Shown piece after piece: positions 29,170 through 38,908 of a stretch of DNA of 64,000 nt (the first letter of the stretch is position 1; each line of letters opens with the position of its first letter). Where the stretch lies: contig WGNB01000027.1 of the NCBI GenBank assembly GCA_016124795.1, forward strand, positions 34,613 to 98,612. Direction: 5' to 3'. Below the pieces are notes generated by a model. It saw only the letters and a program-made list of their open reading frames with translations, was not told where the DNA came from and did no database searches. Origin of the DNA: Rhodopseudomonas sp. GTDB lineage: Bacteria; Pseudomonadota; Alphaproteobacteria; Rhizobiales; Xanthobacteraceae. Position numbers and translations under genes: made by a program.

Positions 29170-32100
29170 ATGAGTCATTTTCTCGATCGGTTGACCTTCT
29201 TCAAACGCGGTGACGAGACTTTCTCCGACGGTCACGGCATTACGACTCACGAAGATCGGCGCTGGGAGGACGGCTACCGCAAGCGTTGGCAGCACGACAA
29301 GATCGTGCGCTCGACGCACGGCGCCAACTGTACCGGTTCGTGCTCGTGGAAGATCTACGTCAAGGGTGGCATTGTCACCTGGGAGACGCAGCAGACCGAT
29401 TATCCGCGCACGCGGCCGGAACTGCCCAACCACGAGCCGCGCGGCTGTTCGCGCGGCGCCAGCTACTCCTGGTACCTCTACTCGGGCAACCGCGTGAAAT
29501 ATCCGCTGGTGCGGTCACGGCTTTTGAAGCTGTGGCGTGAGGCGCGGGTCTTGCGCACGCCGGTCGCGGCCTGGGCCTCGATCGTCGAGGAGCCGGCGAA
29601 ACGTGAAGCCTATGTCTCGAAACGCGGCCTCGGCGGCTTCGTCCGCGCCACCTGGGACGAGGTGACGGAGATCATCGCGGCAGCCAATGCCTACACCGCG
29701 AAGAAACATGGCCCGGACCGCATCATCGGCTTCTCGCCGATCCCGGCGATGTCGATGGTGTCTTACGCCGCTGGCTCGCGCTACCTGTCGCTGCTCGGCG
29801 GCGTCTGCATGTCGTTCTACGACTGGTATTGCGACCTGCCGCCGGCTTCTCCGCAGACCTGGGGCGAGCAGACCGACGTTCCCGAGAGCGCCGACTGGTA
29901 CAACTCGGGCTTCCTCATTTTGTGGGGCTCGAACGTCCCGCAGACGCGCACGCCTGATGCACATTTCTACACCGAAGCGCGTTATCGCGGCGCCAAGAGC
30001 GTCGTCATCTGCCCGGATTATTCGGAAGCCTCGAAGTTCGCCGATCTCTGGATCTCGGTGAAGCAGGGCACCGACGCGGCGCTCGCCATGGCGATGGGCC
30101 ACGTCATCCTGCGCGAATTCCACATCGACCGCAAAGCCAGGTATTTCGAGGACTATGTCCGCCAGTACACGGATATGCCGATGCTGGTGGAGCTCGTGAA
30201 GCAGGACGGCAAGCTGGTGCCTGGGCGGCTCCTGCGTGCCTCCGACTTCACGGGCGATCTCGACGAGACCAATAATCCGGAGTGGAAGACCGTCGCCTTC
30301 GACGAGCAAAGCCAATCGATCGTCGCGCCGCGCGGTTCGGTCGGCTTCCGCTGGGGTGAGAAGGGCAAATGGAATCTCGAGGAGAAGAAGTCGGACGGCG
30401 CAGCCACCAAGCTGCAACTGTCGCTCGCCGACAATCGCGACGAACTGGCCGATGTCGACTTCCCCTATTTCGGCAATCGCGAGCATGACCATTTCGCCGG
30501 CACCGACCATCCGAGCGTTCTGACGCGCAAGGTTCCGGCCAGGCGCGTCGCGCTCAAGGATGGCGAGAAACTGGTCGCGACCGTCTACGACCTGTTTGTC
30601 GCTAACTACGGCCTCGACCGTGGCTTCGGCGGCGACCACGTCGCCAAGTCCTATGACGAGGACGTGCCCTATACGCCGGCCTGGGCGGAAAAGATCACTG
30701 GCGTGCCGCGTGATCAGATCATCACGGTGGCGCGCGAGTTCGCGCTTAATGCCGAGAAGACCAATGGCCGCTCCATGGTCATCATCGGCGCGGCGATGAA
30801 CCACTGGTATCACTGCGATATGAACTACCGCGGCGTCATCAACATGCTGGTGATGTGCGGTTGCGTTGGCCAGTCGGGCGGCGGCTGGTCGCATTATGTC
30901 GGTCAGGAAAAGCTGCGCCCGCAATCGGGCTGGCTGCCGCTGGCCTTCGGTCTCGACTGGGGCCGGCCGCCGCGCCAGCAGAACTCGACGTCGTTCTTCT
31001 ACGCGCATACCGATCAGTGGCGCTACGAGACCGTCGGCGTCGAGGAAATTTTGTCGCCGACCGCACCGGCCGGTCCTTGGGACGGCGCGCTGATCGATTA
31101 CAATGTGCGCGCTGAGCGCATGGGCTGGCTCCCGTCGGCGCCGCAGCTCAGGCAGAATCCGCTGGAGATCGCCAGGAAGGCGGCCGCCGCCGGCCTTGAG
31201 CCGAAGGACTATGTCGCCAAGGCACTGAAGTCCGGCGAGCTGCAGATGTCCTGCGAGGACCCGGACCATCCCGACAACTGGCCGCGCAACATGTTCGTGT
31301 GGCGCTCGAACCTGCTCGGCTCGTCCGGCAAGGGCCACGAGTATTTCCTCAAGCACCTGCTCGGCGCCACGCATGGTGTGCAGGGCAAGGACCTCGGCGA
31401 AACCGGGCACCAGAAGCCGAAGGAAGTCGCGTGGCACGACGATGCGCCGAGGGGCAAGCTCGACCTCCTGGTGACGCTCGACTTCCGCATGTCGACGACC
31501 TGCGTCTATTCCGACATCGTGCTGCCGACCGCCACCTGGTACGAGAAGAACGACCTCAACACCTCGGACATGCATCCCTTCATTCACCCGCTGACGTCGG
31601 CGGTGGATCCGGTGTGGGAGGCGAAAAGCGACTGGGAGATCTACAAGGCCATCGCCAAGGCGTTCTCGCGCGTCGCGCCCGAAGTGCTCGGCGTCGAGAA
31701 GGACGTGGTGCTGACGCCGATCCAGCACGATTCGGCCGGCGAAATCGCGCAGGCGCTCGACGTCAAGGACTGGAAGAAGGGCGAGATCGACCCGATCCCC
31801 GGCAAGACCATGCCGGCGGTGACGGTGGTCGAGCGCGACTACCCCAACATCTACAAGCGTTACACCGCGCTCGGGCCGTTGATGCAGAAGATCGGCAACG
31901 GCGTGAAGGGCATGGCCTGGAACACCGAGCACGAGGTCGAACTCCTGAAGCGTCTCAACGGCGAAGTGACGGAGGAGGGGACGACCAAGGGCCTCGCCCG
32001 CATCGACACTGACATTGACGCCACCGAGGTCATTCTGTCGCTGGCGCCGGAGACCAACGGCGAAGTCGCGGTCAAGGCCTGGGACGCGTTGTCCAAGACC

Positions 32101-32934
32101 ACCGGCCTTGACCACACGCATCTCGCTATCCCGAAGGAAGACGAGAAGATCCGCTTCCGCGACGTGGTGGCGCAGCCGCGCAAGATCATCTCGGCGCCGA
32201 CCTGGTCTGGCCTGGAGTCGGAGAAGGTCTGCTACAACGCCGGCTACACCAACGTCCACGAACTGATCCCGTGGCGCACCCTCTCCGGTCGTCAGCAGCT
32301 CTATCAGGATCACCTGTGGATGCGGGCTTTCGGCGAGGCCTTGTGCGTCTATCGGCCGCCGGTCGATCTCAAGGCCGTCAAGCCGGTGATCGATTCCAAG
32401 CCGAACGGCGAGAAGCAGATCGTCCTCAACTTCATCACGCCGCACCAGAAGTGGGGCATCCACTCGACCTACACCGACAACCTGCTGATGCTGACTTTGT
32501 CGCGTGGCGGGCCGATCGTCTGGATCAGCGAGAACGACGCCAAAAAGGTCGGCATCGCCGACAATGACTGGATTGAGGCCTACAACTCGAACGGCGCGCT
32601 GGTTGCGCGCGCCGTGGTGTCGCAGCGCGTCAAGGACGGCATGTGCATGATGTATCATGCGCAGGAGAAGATCGTGAACGTGCCCGGTTCGGAAGTGACC
32701 GGCCAGCGCGGCGGCATCCACAATTCGGTGACGCGCGTGGTGGTGAAGCCGACGCACATGATCGGCGGCTATGCTCAGCAGGCCTACGGTTTCAACTACT
32801 ACGGAACGATCGGCACCAACCGCGATGAGTTTGTCATCGTCCGCAAGATGAAGAGTGTCGATTGGCTCGACAAGCCAACCGCCGACCAACCCGAACCGCT
32901 GGCTGTCTCGCCGAAAATGGAGGCCGCAGAATGA
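29170..32934 (+). CDS. narG: Respiratory nitrate reductase alpha subunit
   Basis: MSHFLDRLTFFKR...HGANCTGSCSWKIYVKGGIVTWETQQTDYPRTRPELPNHEPRGCSRGASYSWYLYS. Confidence 0.97.
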   Translation: MSHFLDRLTFFKRGDETFSDGHGITTHEDRRWEDGYRKRWQHDKIVRSTHGANCTGSCSWKIYVKGGIVTWETQQTDYPRTRPELPNHEPRGCSRGASYSWYLYSGNRVKYPLVRSRLLKLWREARVLRTPVAAWASIVEEPAKREAYVSKRGLGGFVRATWDEVTEIIAAANAYTAKKHGPDRIIGFSPIPAMSMVSYAAGSRYLSLLGGVCMSFYDWYCDLPPASPQTWGEQTDVPESADWYNSGFLILWGSNVPQTRTPDAHFYTEARYRGAKSVVICPDYSEASKFADLWISVKQGTDAALAMAMGHVILREFHIDRKARYFEDYVRQYTDMPMLVELVKQDGKLVPGRLLRASDFTGDLDETNNPEWKTVAFDEQSQSIVAPRGSVGFRWGEKGKWNLEEKKSDGAATKLQLSLADNRDELADVDFPYFGNREHDHFAGTDHPSVLTRKVPARRVALKDGEKLVATVYDLFVANYGLDRGFGGDHVAKSYDEDVPYTPAWAEKITGVPRDQIITVAREFALNAEKTNGRSMVIIGAAMNHWYHCDMNYRGVINMLVMCGCVGQSGGGWSHYVGQEKLRPQSGWLPLAFGLDWGRPPRQQNSTSFFYAHTDQWRYETVGVEEILSPTAPAGPWDGALIDYNVRAERMGWLPSAPQLRQNPLEIARKAAAAGLEPKDYVAKALKSGELQMSCEDPDHPDNWPRNMFVWRSNLLGSSGKGHEYFLKHLLGATHGVQGKDLGETGHQKPKEVAWHDDAPRGKLDLLVTLDFRMSTTCVYSDIVLPTATWYEKNDLNTSDMHPFIHPLTSAVDPVWEAKSDWEIYKAIAKAFSRVAPEVLGVEKDVVLTPIQHDSAGEIAQALDVKDWKKGEIDPIPGKTMPAVTVVERDYPNIYKRYTALGPLMQKIGNGVKGMAWNTEHEVELLKRLNGEVTEEGTTKGLARIDTDIDATEVILSLAPETNGEVAVKAWDALSKTTGLDHTHLAIPKEDEKIRFRDVVAQPRKIISAPTWSGLESEKVCYNAGYTNVHELIPWRTLSGRQQLYQDHLWMRAFGEALCVYRPPVDLKAVKPVIDSKPNGEKQIVLNFITPHQKWGIHSTYTDNLLMLTLSRGGPIVWISENDAKKVGIADNDWIEAYNSNGALVARAVVSQRVKDGMCMMYHAQEKIVNVPGSEVTGQRGGIHNSVTRVVVKPTHMIGGYAQQAYGFNYYGTIGTNRDEFVIVRKMKSVDWLDKPTADQPEPLAVSPKMEAAE

Positions 32935-34451
32935 AAATCCGCGCGCAAATCGCGATGGTGCTGAATCTCGATAAATGTATCGGGTGCCACACCTGTTCCG
33001 TGACCTGCAAGAACGTGTGGACCAACCGCGAAGGCATGGAATACGCGTGGTTCAATAACGTCGAGACCAAGCCCGGCATCGGTTATCCCAAGGAGTGGGA
33101 GAACCAGAAACGCTGGAACGGTGGCTGGCGCCGCAAGTCGAACGGCAAGATCGAACCGCGCATCGGCGGCAAGTGGCGGGTGCTGGCGAACATCTTCGCC
33201 AACCCCGATTTGCCGGAGATCGACGACTATTACGAGCCCTTCACCTTCGACTACGAGCACCTGCAGAACGCGCCGGAGCTCAAGGCTTCGCCGACGGCGC
33301 GGCCGCGCTCGCTGATTACCGGTCAGCGCATGGAGAAGATCGAGTGGGGCCCGAACTGGGAGGAGATCCTCGGCACCGAATTCGCCAAGCGGTCGAAGGA
33401 TGTCAACTTCGACGGCGTGCAGAAGGACATCTACGGCCAGTTCGAAAACACCTTCATGATGTACCTGCCGCGGCTGTGCGAGCACTGCCTCAACCCGGCC
33501 TGCGCCGCCGCCTGTCCTTCGGGCGCGATCTACAAGCGCGAAGAGGACGGCATCGTCCTCATCGACCAGGACAAGTGCCGTGGCTGGCGCATGTGCGTGT
33601 CCGGCTGTCCGTACAAGAAGGTGTATTACAATTGGTCGAGCGGCAAATCGGAGAAGTGCATCTTCTGCTATCCGCGCATCGAGGCGGGGCAACCGACGGT
33701 GTGCTCGGAAACCTGCGTCGGCCGCATCCGTTATCTCGGCGTCGTGCTCTATGACGCCGACCGCATCGAAGAGGCGGCCAGCGTGCCGAACGAGCAGGAC
33801 CTCTATGATGCCCAGCTCGGCGTCTTCCTCAACCCGCACGATCCGCGCGTCATCGAGCAGGCCCGCCGCGATGGCATCAACGAGAACTGGCTCGAGGCCG
33901 CGCGGCGTTCGCCGGTCTACAAGATGGCGATGGAGTGGAAGGTCGCCTTCCCGCTGCATCCCGAATATCGCACGCTGCCGATGGTCTGGTACGTGCCGCC
34001 ACTGTCGCCGATCCAGTCCGCGGCGCAGGCCGGCAAGATCGGCCATGACGGCGAGATGCCGGATGTGCGCTCGCTCCGCATTCCGCTGAAGTATCTCGCC
34101 AACCTGTTGACCGCCGGGAAGGAGGAGCCGGTGGCGCTCGGCCTCGAACGCATGTTGGCGATGCGCGCCTATATGCGGTCGAAAACCATCGACGGCGTCA
34201 TCGACGAGAACATCGCCAAACGCGTCGGCCTCACCAGCCTCGCGATCGAGGACATGTACCACGTCATGGCGATCGCCAATTACGAGGACCGCTTCGTCAT
34301 CCCGACGGCCCACCGCGAGGTCAACGAGGACGCCTACGACTTGCGCGGTTCCTGCGGCTTCTCGTTCGGCAATGGCTGCTCCGGCGGCACCTCCGAGACC
34401 AATCTGTTCGGCACGCCGAAGCGCGGCAAGAACCCGATGGAGATGGCTTGA
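32931..34451 (+). CDS. narH: Respiratory nitrate reductase beta subunit
   Basis: MKIRAQIAMVLNLDKCIGCHTCSVTCKNVWT and further Fe-S motifs. Confidence 0.97.
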   Translation: MKIRAQIAMVLNLDKCIGCHTCSVTCKNVWTNREGMEYAWFNNVETKPGIGYPKEWENQKRWNGGWRRKSNGKIEPRIGGKWRVLANIFANPDLPEIDDYYEPFTFDYEHLQNAPELKASPTARPRSLITGQRMEKIEWGPNWEEILGTEFAKRSKDVNFDGVQKDIYGQFENTFMMYLPRLCEHCLNPACAAACPSGAIYKREEDGIVLIDQDKCRGWRMCVSGCPYKKVYYNWSSGKSEKCIFCYPRIEAGQPTVCSETCVGRIRYLGVVLYDADRIEEAASVPNEQDLYDAQLGVFLNPHDPRVIEQARRDGINENWLEAARRSPVYKMAMEWKVAFPLHPEYRTLPMVWYVPPLSPIQSAAQAGKIGHDGEMPDVRSLRIPLKYLANLLTAGKEEPVALGLERMLAMRAYMRSKTIDGVIDENIAKRVGLTSLAIEDMYHVMAIANYEDRFVIPTAHREVNEDAYDLRGSCGFSFGNGCSGGTSETNLFGTPKRGKNPMEMA

Positions 34452-35158
34452 TGAGCATCACCCTGAAAGCCCTCTCCGCGCTTCTGACTTATCCGACCGC
34501 CGAGCTGACCCAGGCGGCCGGCGAAATCAGGGAAGCGCTGGACAAGGACAAGCGTATCCCGGCGTCGGTGCGCGACCAGTTGCACAAGCTGCTTAATGAA
34601 CTGGCGAGCAACGACCTTTACGACCTGCAGGAGCGTTACGTGCTCTTGTTCGACCGCACCCGGTCGCTGTCGCTGCACCTGTTCGAGCATGTCCACGGCG
34701 AAGGCCGCGACCGTGGCCAGGCCATGATCGACCTCAAGTCACAATATGAGGCGGCCGGTTTGCAGATGTCGGCGAACGAATTGCCCGACTTCCTGCCGCT
34801 GTTCCTGGAATATCTCGCGACGCAGCCGGCGCAGGACGCCTGCGATACGCTTGGTCAGCCGGCGCATATCTTCGCCGCGATCGCGGAACGGCTGCGCAAG
34901 CGCCACTCGACCTATGAAGCGGCATTCCGCGCTCTGATCGCGCTGTCGGCGGCCAAGCCCAAGGACAACGAAATCGCGGCTTTGCTGCAATTCCCCGATC
35001 CCGACGCCGACGACCTCGCAGCGCTCGACGCCATCTGGGAGGACGAGCCGGTGAATTTCGGTCCCGGTTCCGGCGACGGCTGCAAGGATAATCTCATCGC
35101 CCGCGTGCGCGGCGGCATGCGTCCCGCGCCCGACATGCCTCAACGTCCGCGTCATTGA
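34451..35158 (+). CDS. narJ: Nitrate reductase assembly chaperone
   Basis: LLFDRTRSLSLHLFEHVHGEGRDRGQAMIDL. Confidence 0.95.
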   Translation: MSITLKALSALLTYPTAELTQAAGEIREALDKDKRIPASVRDQLHKLLNELASNDLYDLQERYVLLFDRTRSLSLHLFEHVHGEGRDRGQAMIDLKSQYEAAGLQMSANELPDFLPLFLEYLATQPAQDACDTLGQPAHIFAAIAERLRKRHSTYEAAFRALIALSAAKPKDNEIAALLQFPDPDADDLAALDAIWEDEPVNFGPGSGDGCKDNLIARVRGGMRPAPDMPQRPRH

Positions 35159-35168
35159 GGAAAGCATC

Positions 35169-35873
35169 ATGCGCGACTTGATCACTTCCATCGTCTTCGG
35201 CTGGTACCCTTACCTCTGCCTCACCGTGTTTCTGCTCGGCAGTCTGGTCCGCTTCGACCGCGAGCAATATACGTGGCGCTCTGGCTCGAGCCAGTTGCTT
35301 CGCCGCCGGCAACTGACGTGGGGCTCCAACCTGTTTCATGTCGGCATCCTCGCCATTTTCGCCGGTCATTTCGTCGGCCTGCTGACGCCGATCTGGGTGT
35401 TCGACACGCTCGGCATCTCGCATACCTTCAAGCAGTGGATGGCGATTTCGATCGGCGGCGTCGCCGGTGTTGCCTGCTTCATCGGCATCACGCTGCTGGC
35501 GCACCGCCGCCTGTTCGACCCGCGTATCCGCACCACTTCGTCGTTCGGCGACATCGCCATCCTGCTCCTGCTCTGGCTGCAACTCACGCTCGGGCTTGGC
35601 ACGATCTACGTGTCGCTGCATCATCTCGACGGCCATGAGATGGTGAAGTTCATGACCTGGGCTCAAGGGATTCTCACCTTGCAGCCGGGCGTCGCGGCGG
35701 TGATCGCTGACGTGCACCCGATCTTCAAGGCGCACTTGTTTCTCGGCATGACCATCTTCCTGTTGTTCCCGTTCACGCGCCTCGTGCACATCTGGAGCGC
35801 GCCGGTCTGGTATCTCGGCCGTCGCGGTTATCAGGTTGTGCGCACGCGGCGCCCCATTGTTCCGGCGGAGTGA
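35169..35873 (+). CDS. narI: Respiratory nitrate reductase gamma subunit
   Basis: WRSGSSQLL...GSNLFHVGILAIFAGHFVGLLTP, heme-binding TM protein, order narGHJI. Confidence 0.95.
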   Translation: MRDLITSIVFGWYPYLCLTVFLLGSLVRFDREQYTWRSGSSQLLRRRQLTWGSNLFHVGILAIFAGHFVGLLTPIWVFDTLGISHTFKQWMAISIGGVAGVACFIGITLLAHRRLFDPRIRTTSSFGDIAILLLLWLQLTLGLGTIYVSLHHLDGHEMVKFMTWAQGILTLQPGVAAVIADVHPIFKAHLFLGMTIFLLFPFTRLVHIWSAPVWYLGRRGYQVVRTRRPIVPAE

Positions 35874-36718
35874 CGGCCATGTCGCTCTCAATCAGCGTGA
35901 ACGTGGCCGGTAACAGCAAGTCCAGGCCGGTCGATATCAGCGTCAATGGCGTCAGCATCGCGCGCGACGTGATTGTTCGCGAGATACAACACCACCCGGC
36001 CGAAAGGCCGGCCGCCGCCTGGTTCGAGGCGGCCCGGGCGCTGGTGGTGCGCGAACTGCTGTTGCAGCGCGCGGCGGCGCTTGAATTGACACCCGAGCCG
36101 CTTACCGAGGACGGTCGCCGCGAAACCGACAATGAAGCGCTGATGCGTGCCGTGATCGAGCGAGAAATCGCCGTGCCCGAACCCGACGAGGCCACTTGCC
36201 GGCGCTACTATGACAACAATAAAGCCCGCTTCCGTTCGCCCGACATCTATGAGGCCTCGCACATCCTGTTTGCGGCGTTGCCGGCGGACCAGGCCGCCTA
36301 TGCGCAGGCGCTTGCTATTGCCGAAGGCGTGCTGGCGGCTCTGATCGAACGGCCCGAGTCGTTTGCAACGATGGCCAGGGCCTATTCGCGCTGCTCGTCG
36401 GCGGCGCATGGCGGCAATCTCGGTCAGATCACCACCGGCCAGACCACACCGGAATTCGAGCGGGCGCTGGTGGCGCTTGAGCCGGGCCAACTCTGCGAAG
36501 CGCCGGTTGAGACACGTTACGGTTTTCACATTATCCGGCTTGAACGCAAGCACGATGGTGAGACTTTGCCTTACGAAGCCGTCGCCGGCCGGATCGCCGA
36601 TTATCTGCGCGATAGCGTCGCACACCGCGCACAGGCCCAATACATCGCCCGGTTGGTCTCGGCCGCGCGCATCGAAGGCATCGAACTGGCCGGCGCCGCC
36701 GAGCATTACGTAAACTGA
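35870..36718 (+). CDS. PpiC-type peptidylprolyl isomerase (NifM/parvulin-like)
   Basis: ASHILFAA...FATMARAYSRCSSAAHGGNLGQITTGQTTPEFERAL...TRYGFHIIRLERK. Confidence 0.88.
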   Translation: MTAMSLSISVNVAGNSKSRPVDISVNGVSIARDVIVREIQHHPAERPAAAWFEAARALVVRELLLQRAAALELTPEPLTEDGRRETDNEALMRAVIEREIAVPEPDEATCRRYYDNNKARFRSPDIYEASHILFAALPADQAAYAQALAIAEGVLAALIERPESFATMARAYSRCSSAAHGGNLGQITTGQTTPEFERALVALEPGQLCEAPVETRYGFHIIRLERKHDGETLPYEAVAGRIADYLRDSVAHRAQAQYIARLVSAARIEGIELAGAAEHYVN

Positions 36719-36730
36719 AGGAACGACACC

Positions 36731-37006
36731 ATGCTGCTAGGCGATGTGTTGCGAAAATTGACCGACGATGGCGCGGCCGCCGAGGTCATTATGAGCGTCG
36801 GCGATCTGGCGCTTTTGAACGCTATATCCAACCGTGCGGCGCGCGAAGGACTCGGTCTCGCGAGCTTCAGCCAGGCCGCAGTACGACGCTATTCCGACGC
36901 CGCCTCCGAGGAGGAGTGGGTCACGCTGCTCGGCCAGATCGGCCAGTCGGTCGATCCGGCCGCGACCTATTTGAAGCGCGCTTTCGCCAGTGCGCTGCAT
37001 CCATAA
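36731..37006 (+). CDS. Hypothetical protein in the nar operon
   Basis: 91-aa ORF tightly packed between ppiC and the DUF2478 gene. Confidence 0.6.
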   Translation: MLLGDVLRKLTDDGAAAEVIMSVGDLALLNAISNRAAREGLGLASFSQAAVRRYSDAASEEEWVTLLGQIGQSVDPAATYLKRAFASALHP

Positions 37007-37021
37007 GTGAGGGACCACACG

Positions 37022-37594
37022 ATGACCGGTGCGACATCATCCAATATTCTTGCGATCACCTATTCCGACAGCCTTGCCGCCGACCGTGTGATTGCTGAAA
37101 CCGCGTACCGGCTGCGCGATGACGGCGTGAACGTCGCCGGCCTTGTGCAGATTAACAGCGAGGTTCCCGGCCGCACCAAGTGCAATATGGCCGTGGAGGA
37201 ACTGTACTCGCGCACGATGTTTCAGTTGTCAGAGGATCGCGGACCGGCGGCGCGCGGCTGCCGCCTCGATCACAGCCGGTTGGCCGACGCGGCGGGGCTG
37301 TTGATTGATATCCTGGGCCAGGACCTCGACCTCGTCATTCTAAATAAATTCGGCAAGGTCGAAGCCGAAGGCGGCGGCTTGCGCGATCTGCTCGGCCGCG
37401 CCGTGCTGCTCGGCATTCCGCTGATCGTCGGTGTGCCCTATCGCAATCTTGACCAGTGGCGGATTTTCGCTGCCGGCCTGGCCGACGAATGCGAGGTATC
37501 AGTCGACGCTCTCGAACGCTGGCTGGCAGCGAAAGGCTTATGGGCGTCGGCCGAAGAACGTCAACGACTGGGTTCCGACGGCCTGAGGCCCTGA
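37022..37594 (+). CDS. DUF2478 family protein
   Basis: ILAITYSDSLAADRVIAETAYRLRDDGVNVAGLVQ...DLVILNKFGKVEAEGGGLRDLL. Confidence 0.75.
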   Translation: MTGATSSNILAITYSDSLAADRVIAETAYRLRDDGVNVAGLVQINSEVPGRTKCNMAVEELYSRTMFQLSEDRGPAARGCRLDHSRLADAAGLLIDILGQDLDLVILNKFGKVEAEGGGLRDLLGRAVLLGIPLIVGVPYRNLDQWRIFAAGLADECEVSVDALERWLAAKGLWASAEERQRLGSDGLRP

Positions 37595-37613
37595 TCGAGA
37601 TAGCGGCGACGCC

Positions 37614-37691
37614 ATGAGCCTCGACCGTCTGTTCGATCGTAATGCCATCTGGGCTCAGGCCAGGACCCGTGACGATTTCGCCTATTACTGA
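37614..37691 (+). pseudogene. Truncated beta-carbonic anhydrase N-terminus (remnant)
   Basis: MSLDRLFDRNAIWAQARTRDDFAYY* resembles the (M)DRLFERNxxWA start of beta-carbonic anhydrases, then stops. Confidence 0.45.
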
Positions 37692-37930
37692 TTATGCCGG
37701 CCGGGTCTGAATAATTCTAACCGGCTCACGCAGCCCGCAGATAGACCGTGTTGAAAAACGCATATAGCTCATCGTGGGCGTCCAAAGGTGGGATATGCGA
37801 AATATAGCGATCGGGTCGCGCTACGACACGCAACCCTGTTCACGGTCAACCCCGCGTATATCGTGGATATTGCCCGTACCCTTGTGATCGACTCCGGGAG
37901 AGTCCAAAGCCGATCCCGGTGGGGTTTGGG

Positions 37931-38740
37931 TTAATCGCTTTTCGCGCCGCGGGCGGCGGCTGTTCGGCGCGCTTCTTCCTTCCACAGATCCCACGGCCGC
38001 TGGACCTGGCCCTCAATGTTCTTGGCGCAGCATTGCGCCTCTTCCTCCGATAAATAGGTGATCGGACCAAGCCCGTTGGCCGTCACTTGATAGCGGGCGT
38101 TTAATTCGGCATAGACCGCGCGATAGACTACTTTCTGTAGATTATCAGCCACAACCGTCGAACCATGGCCACGCATCAGGACGATTTTCGATGTCTTGAA
38201 CATGTCGGCTAATGCCTTGCCGAATGTGCGATTGCTGATCAACAAGTCGGTGGCGCTGCCGCCGATGTCGCGGATTTCGAATACCGGCGCCGCCGTGCCA
38301 ATGAAACCGGCCATGTGAAATATCGGTCGCAGCGGAAAGCTCTTGACCACGCTCAGCGGCACGATTGCGTGGGAGTGGCTGTGCACGACCGCCATGACCT
38401 CCGGGTGAGCGCGGTAGATTTCGCTATGGATGAAACGTTCGAGATAGACGCGACGGCCGTTGGCGTTAACCGGTTCGCCGTCGAGGTTGAATTCGATGAT
38501 GTCGCCGGCGGTGACGTTGCCGGGGGCCATGTTACGGGCAAGCAAAAAGCGATCGGCGCGCGCGTCGTGGCGGACGCTAACATGCCCGAATGCGTCGACT
38601 ACACCGTTGTTGAATAGAATATGGTTGGCAAACACCAGGTCTTCAAGCAGCGCCTTTGTCGTTGCGGTCGCCGGCGTTGCGGCGTCTGCAACACTTTCCG
38701 AAATAGTCTCAGGGTTCGCGTCGTTGGCGCCGCTGCACAT
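37931..38740 (-). CDS. Class II aldolase/adducin family protein (possible aromatic decarboxylase)
   Basis: LVFANHILFNNGVVDAFGHVSVRHD, AVVHSHSHAIVPLSV, VLMRGHGSTVV; internal Met start MCSGAND. Confidence 0.82.
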   Translation of the reverse strand: MCSGANDANPETISESVADAATPATATTKALLEDLVFANHILFNNGVVDAFGHVSVRHDARADRFLLARNMAPGNVTAGDIIEFNLDGEPVNANGRRVYLERFIHSEIYRAHPEVMAVVHSHSHAIVPLSVVKSFPLRPIFHMAGFIGTAAPVFEIRDIGGSATDLLISNRTFGKALADMFKTSKIVLMRGHGSTVVADNLQKVVYRAVYAELNARYQVTANGLGPITYLSEEEAQCCAKNIEGQVQRPWDLWKEEARRTAAARGAKSD

Positions 38741-38908
38741 TTTATGCTTCCTCTTCAGGGTTCGTTTTATTTCTCGCAAGCCTGATCGCAAGAGCGGCGA
38801 GCGGCTCGGCGTGAATATCCCTGTCTACCGGTAGCCGGCAAGCGTTATTTATCAGCTCAACCGCTCGGTGGAGGACGGCGCATTGGCAAGCGCTGTCTCC
38901 CGGCAAAA

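Noticed and set aside
29515-32889. 1124-aa open frame antisense to narG (minus strand)
   Set aside because: High-GC codon-bias shadow of narG; His/Arg/Asp-rich composition with no recognisable motifs, while the plus strand is unambiguous NarG.
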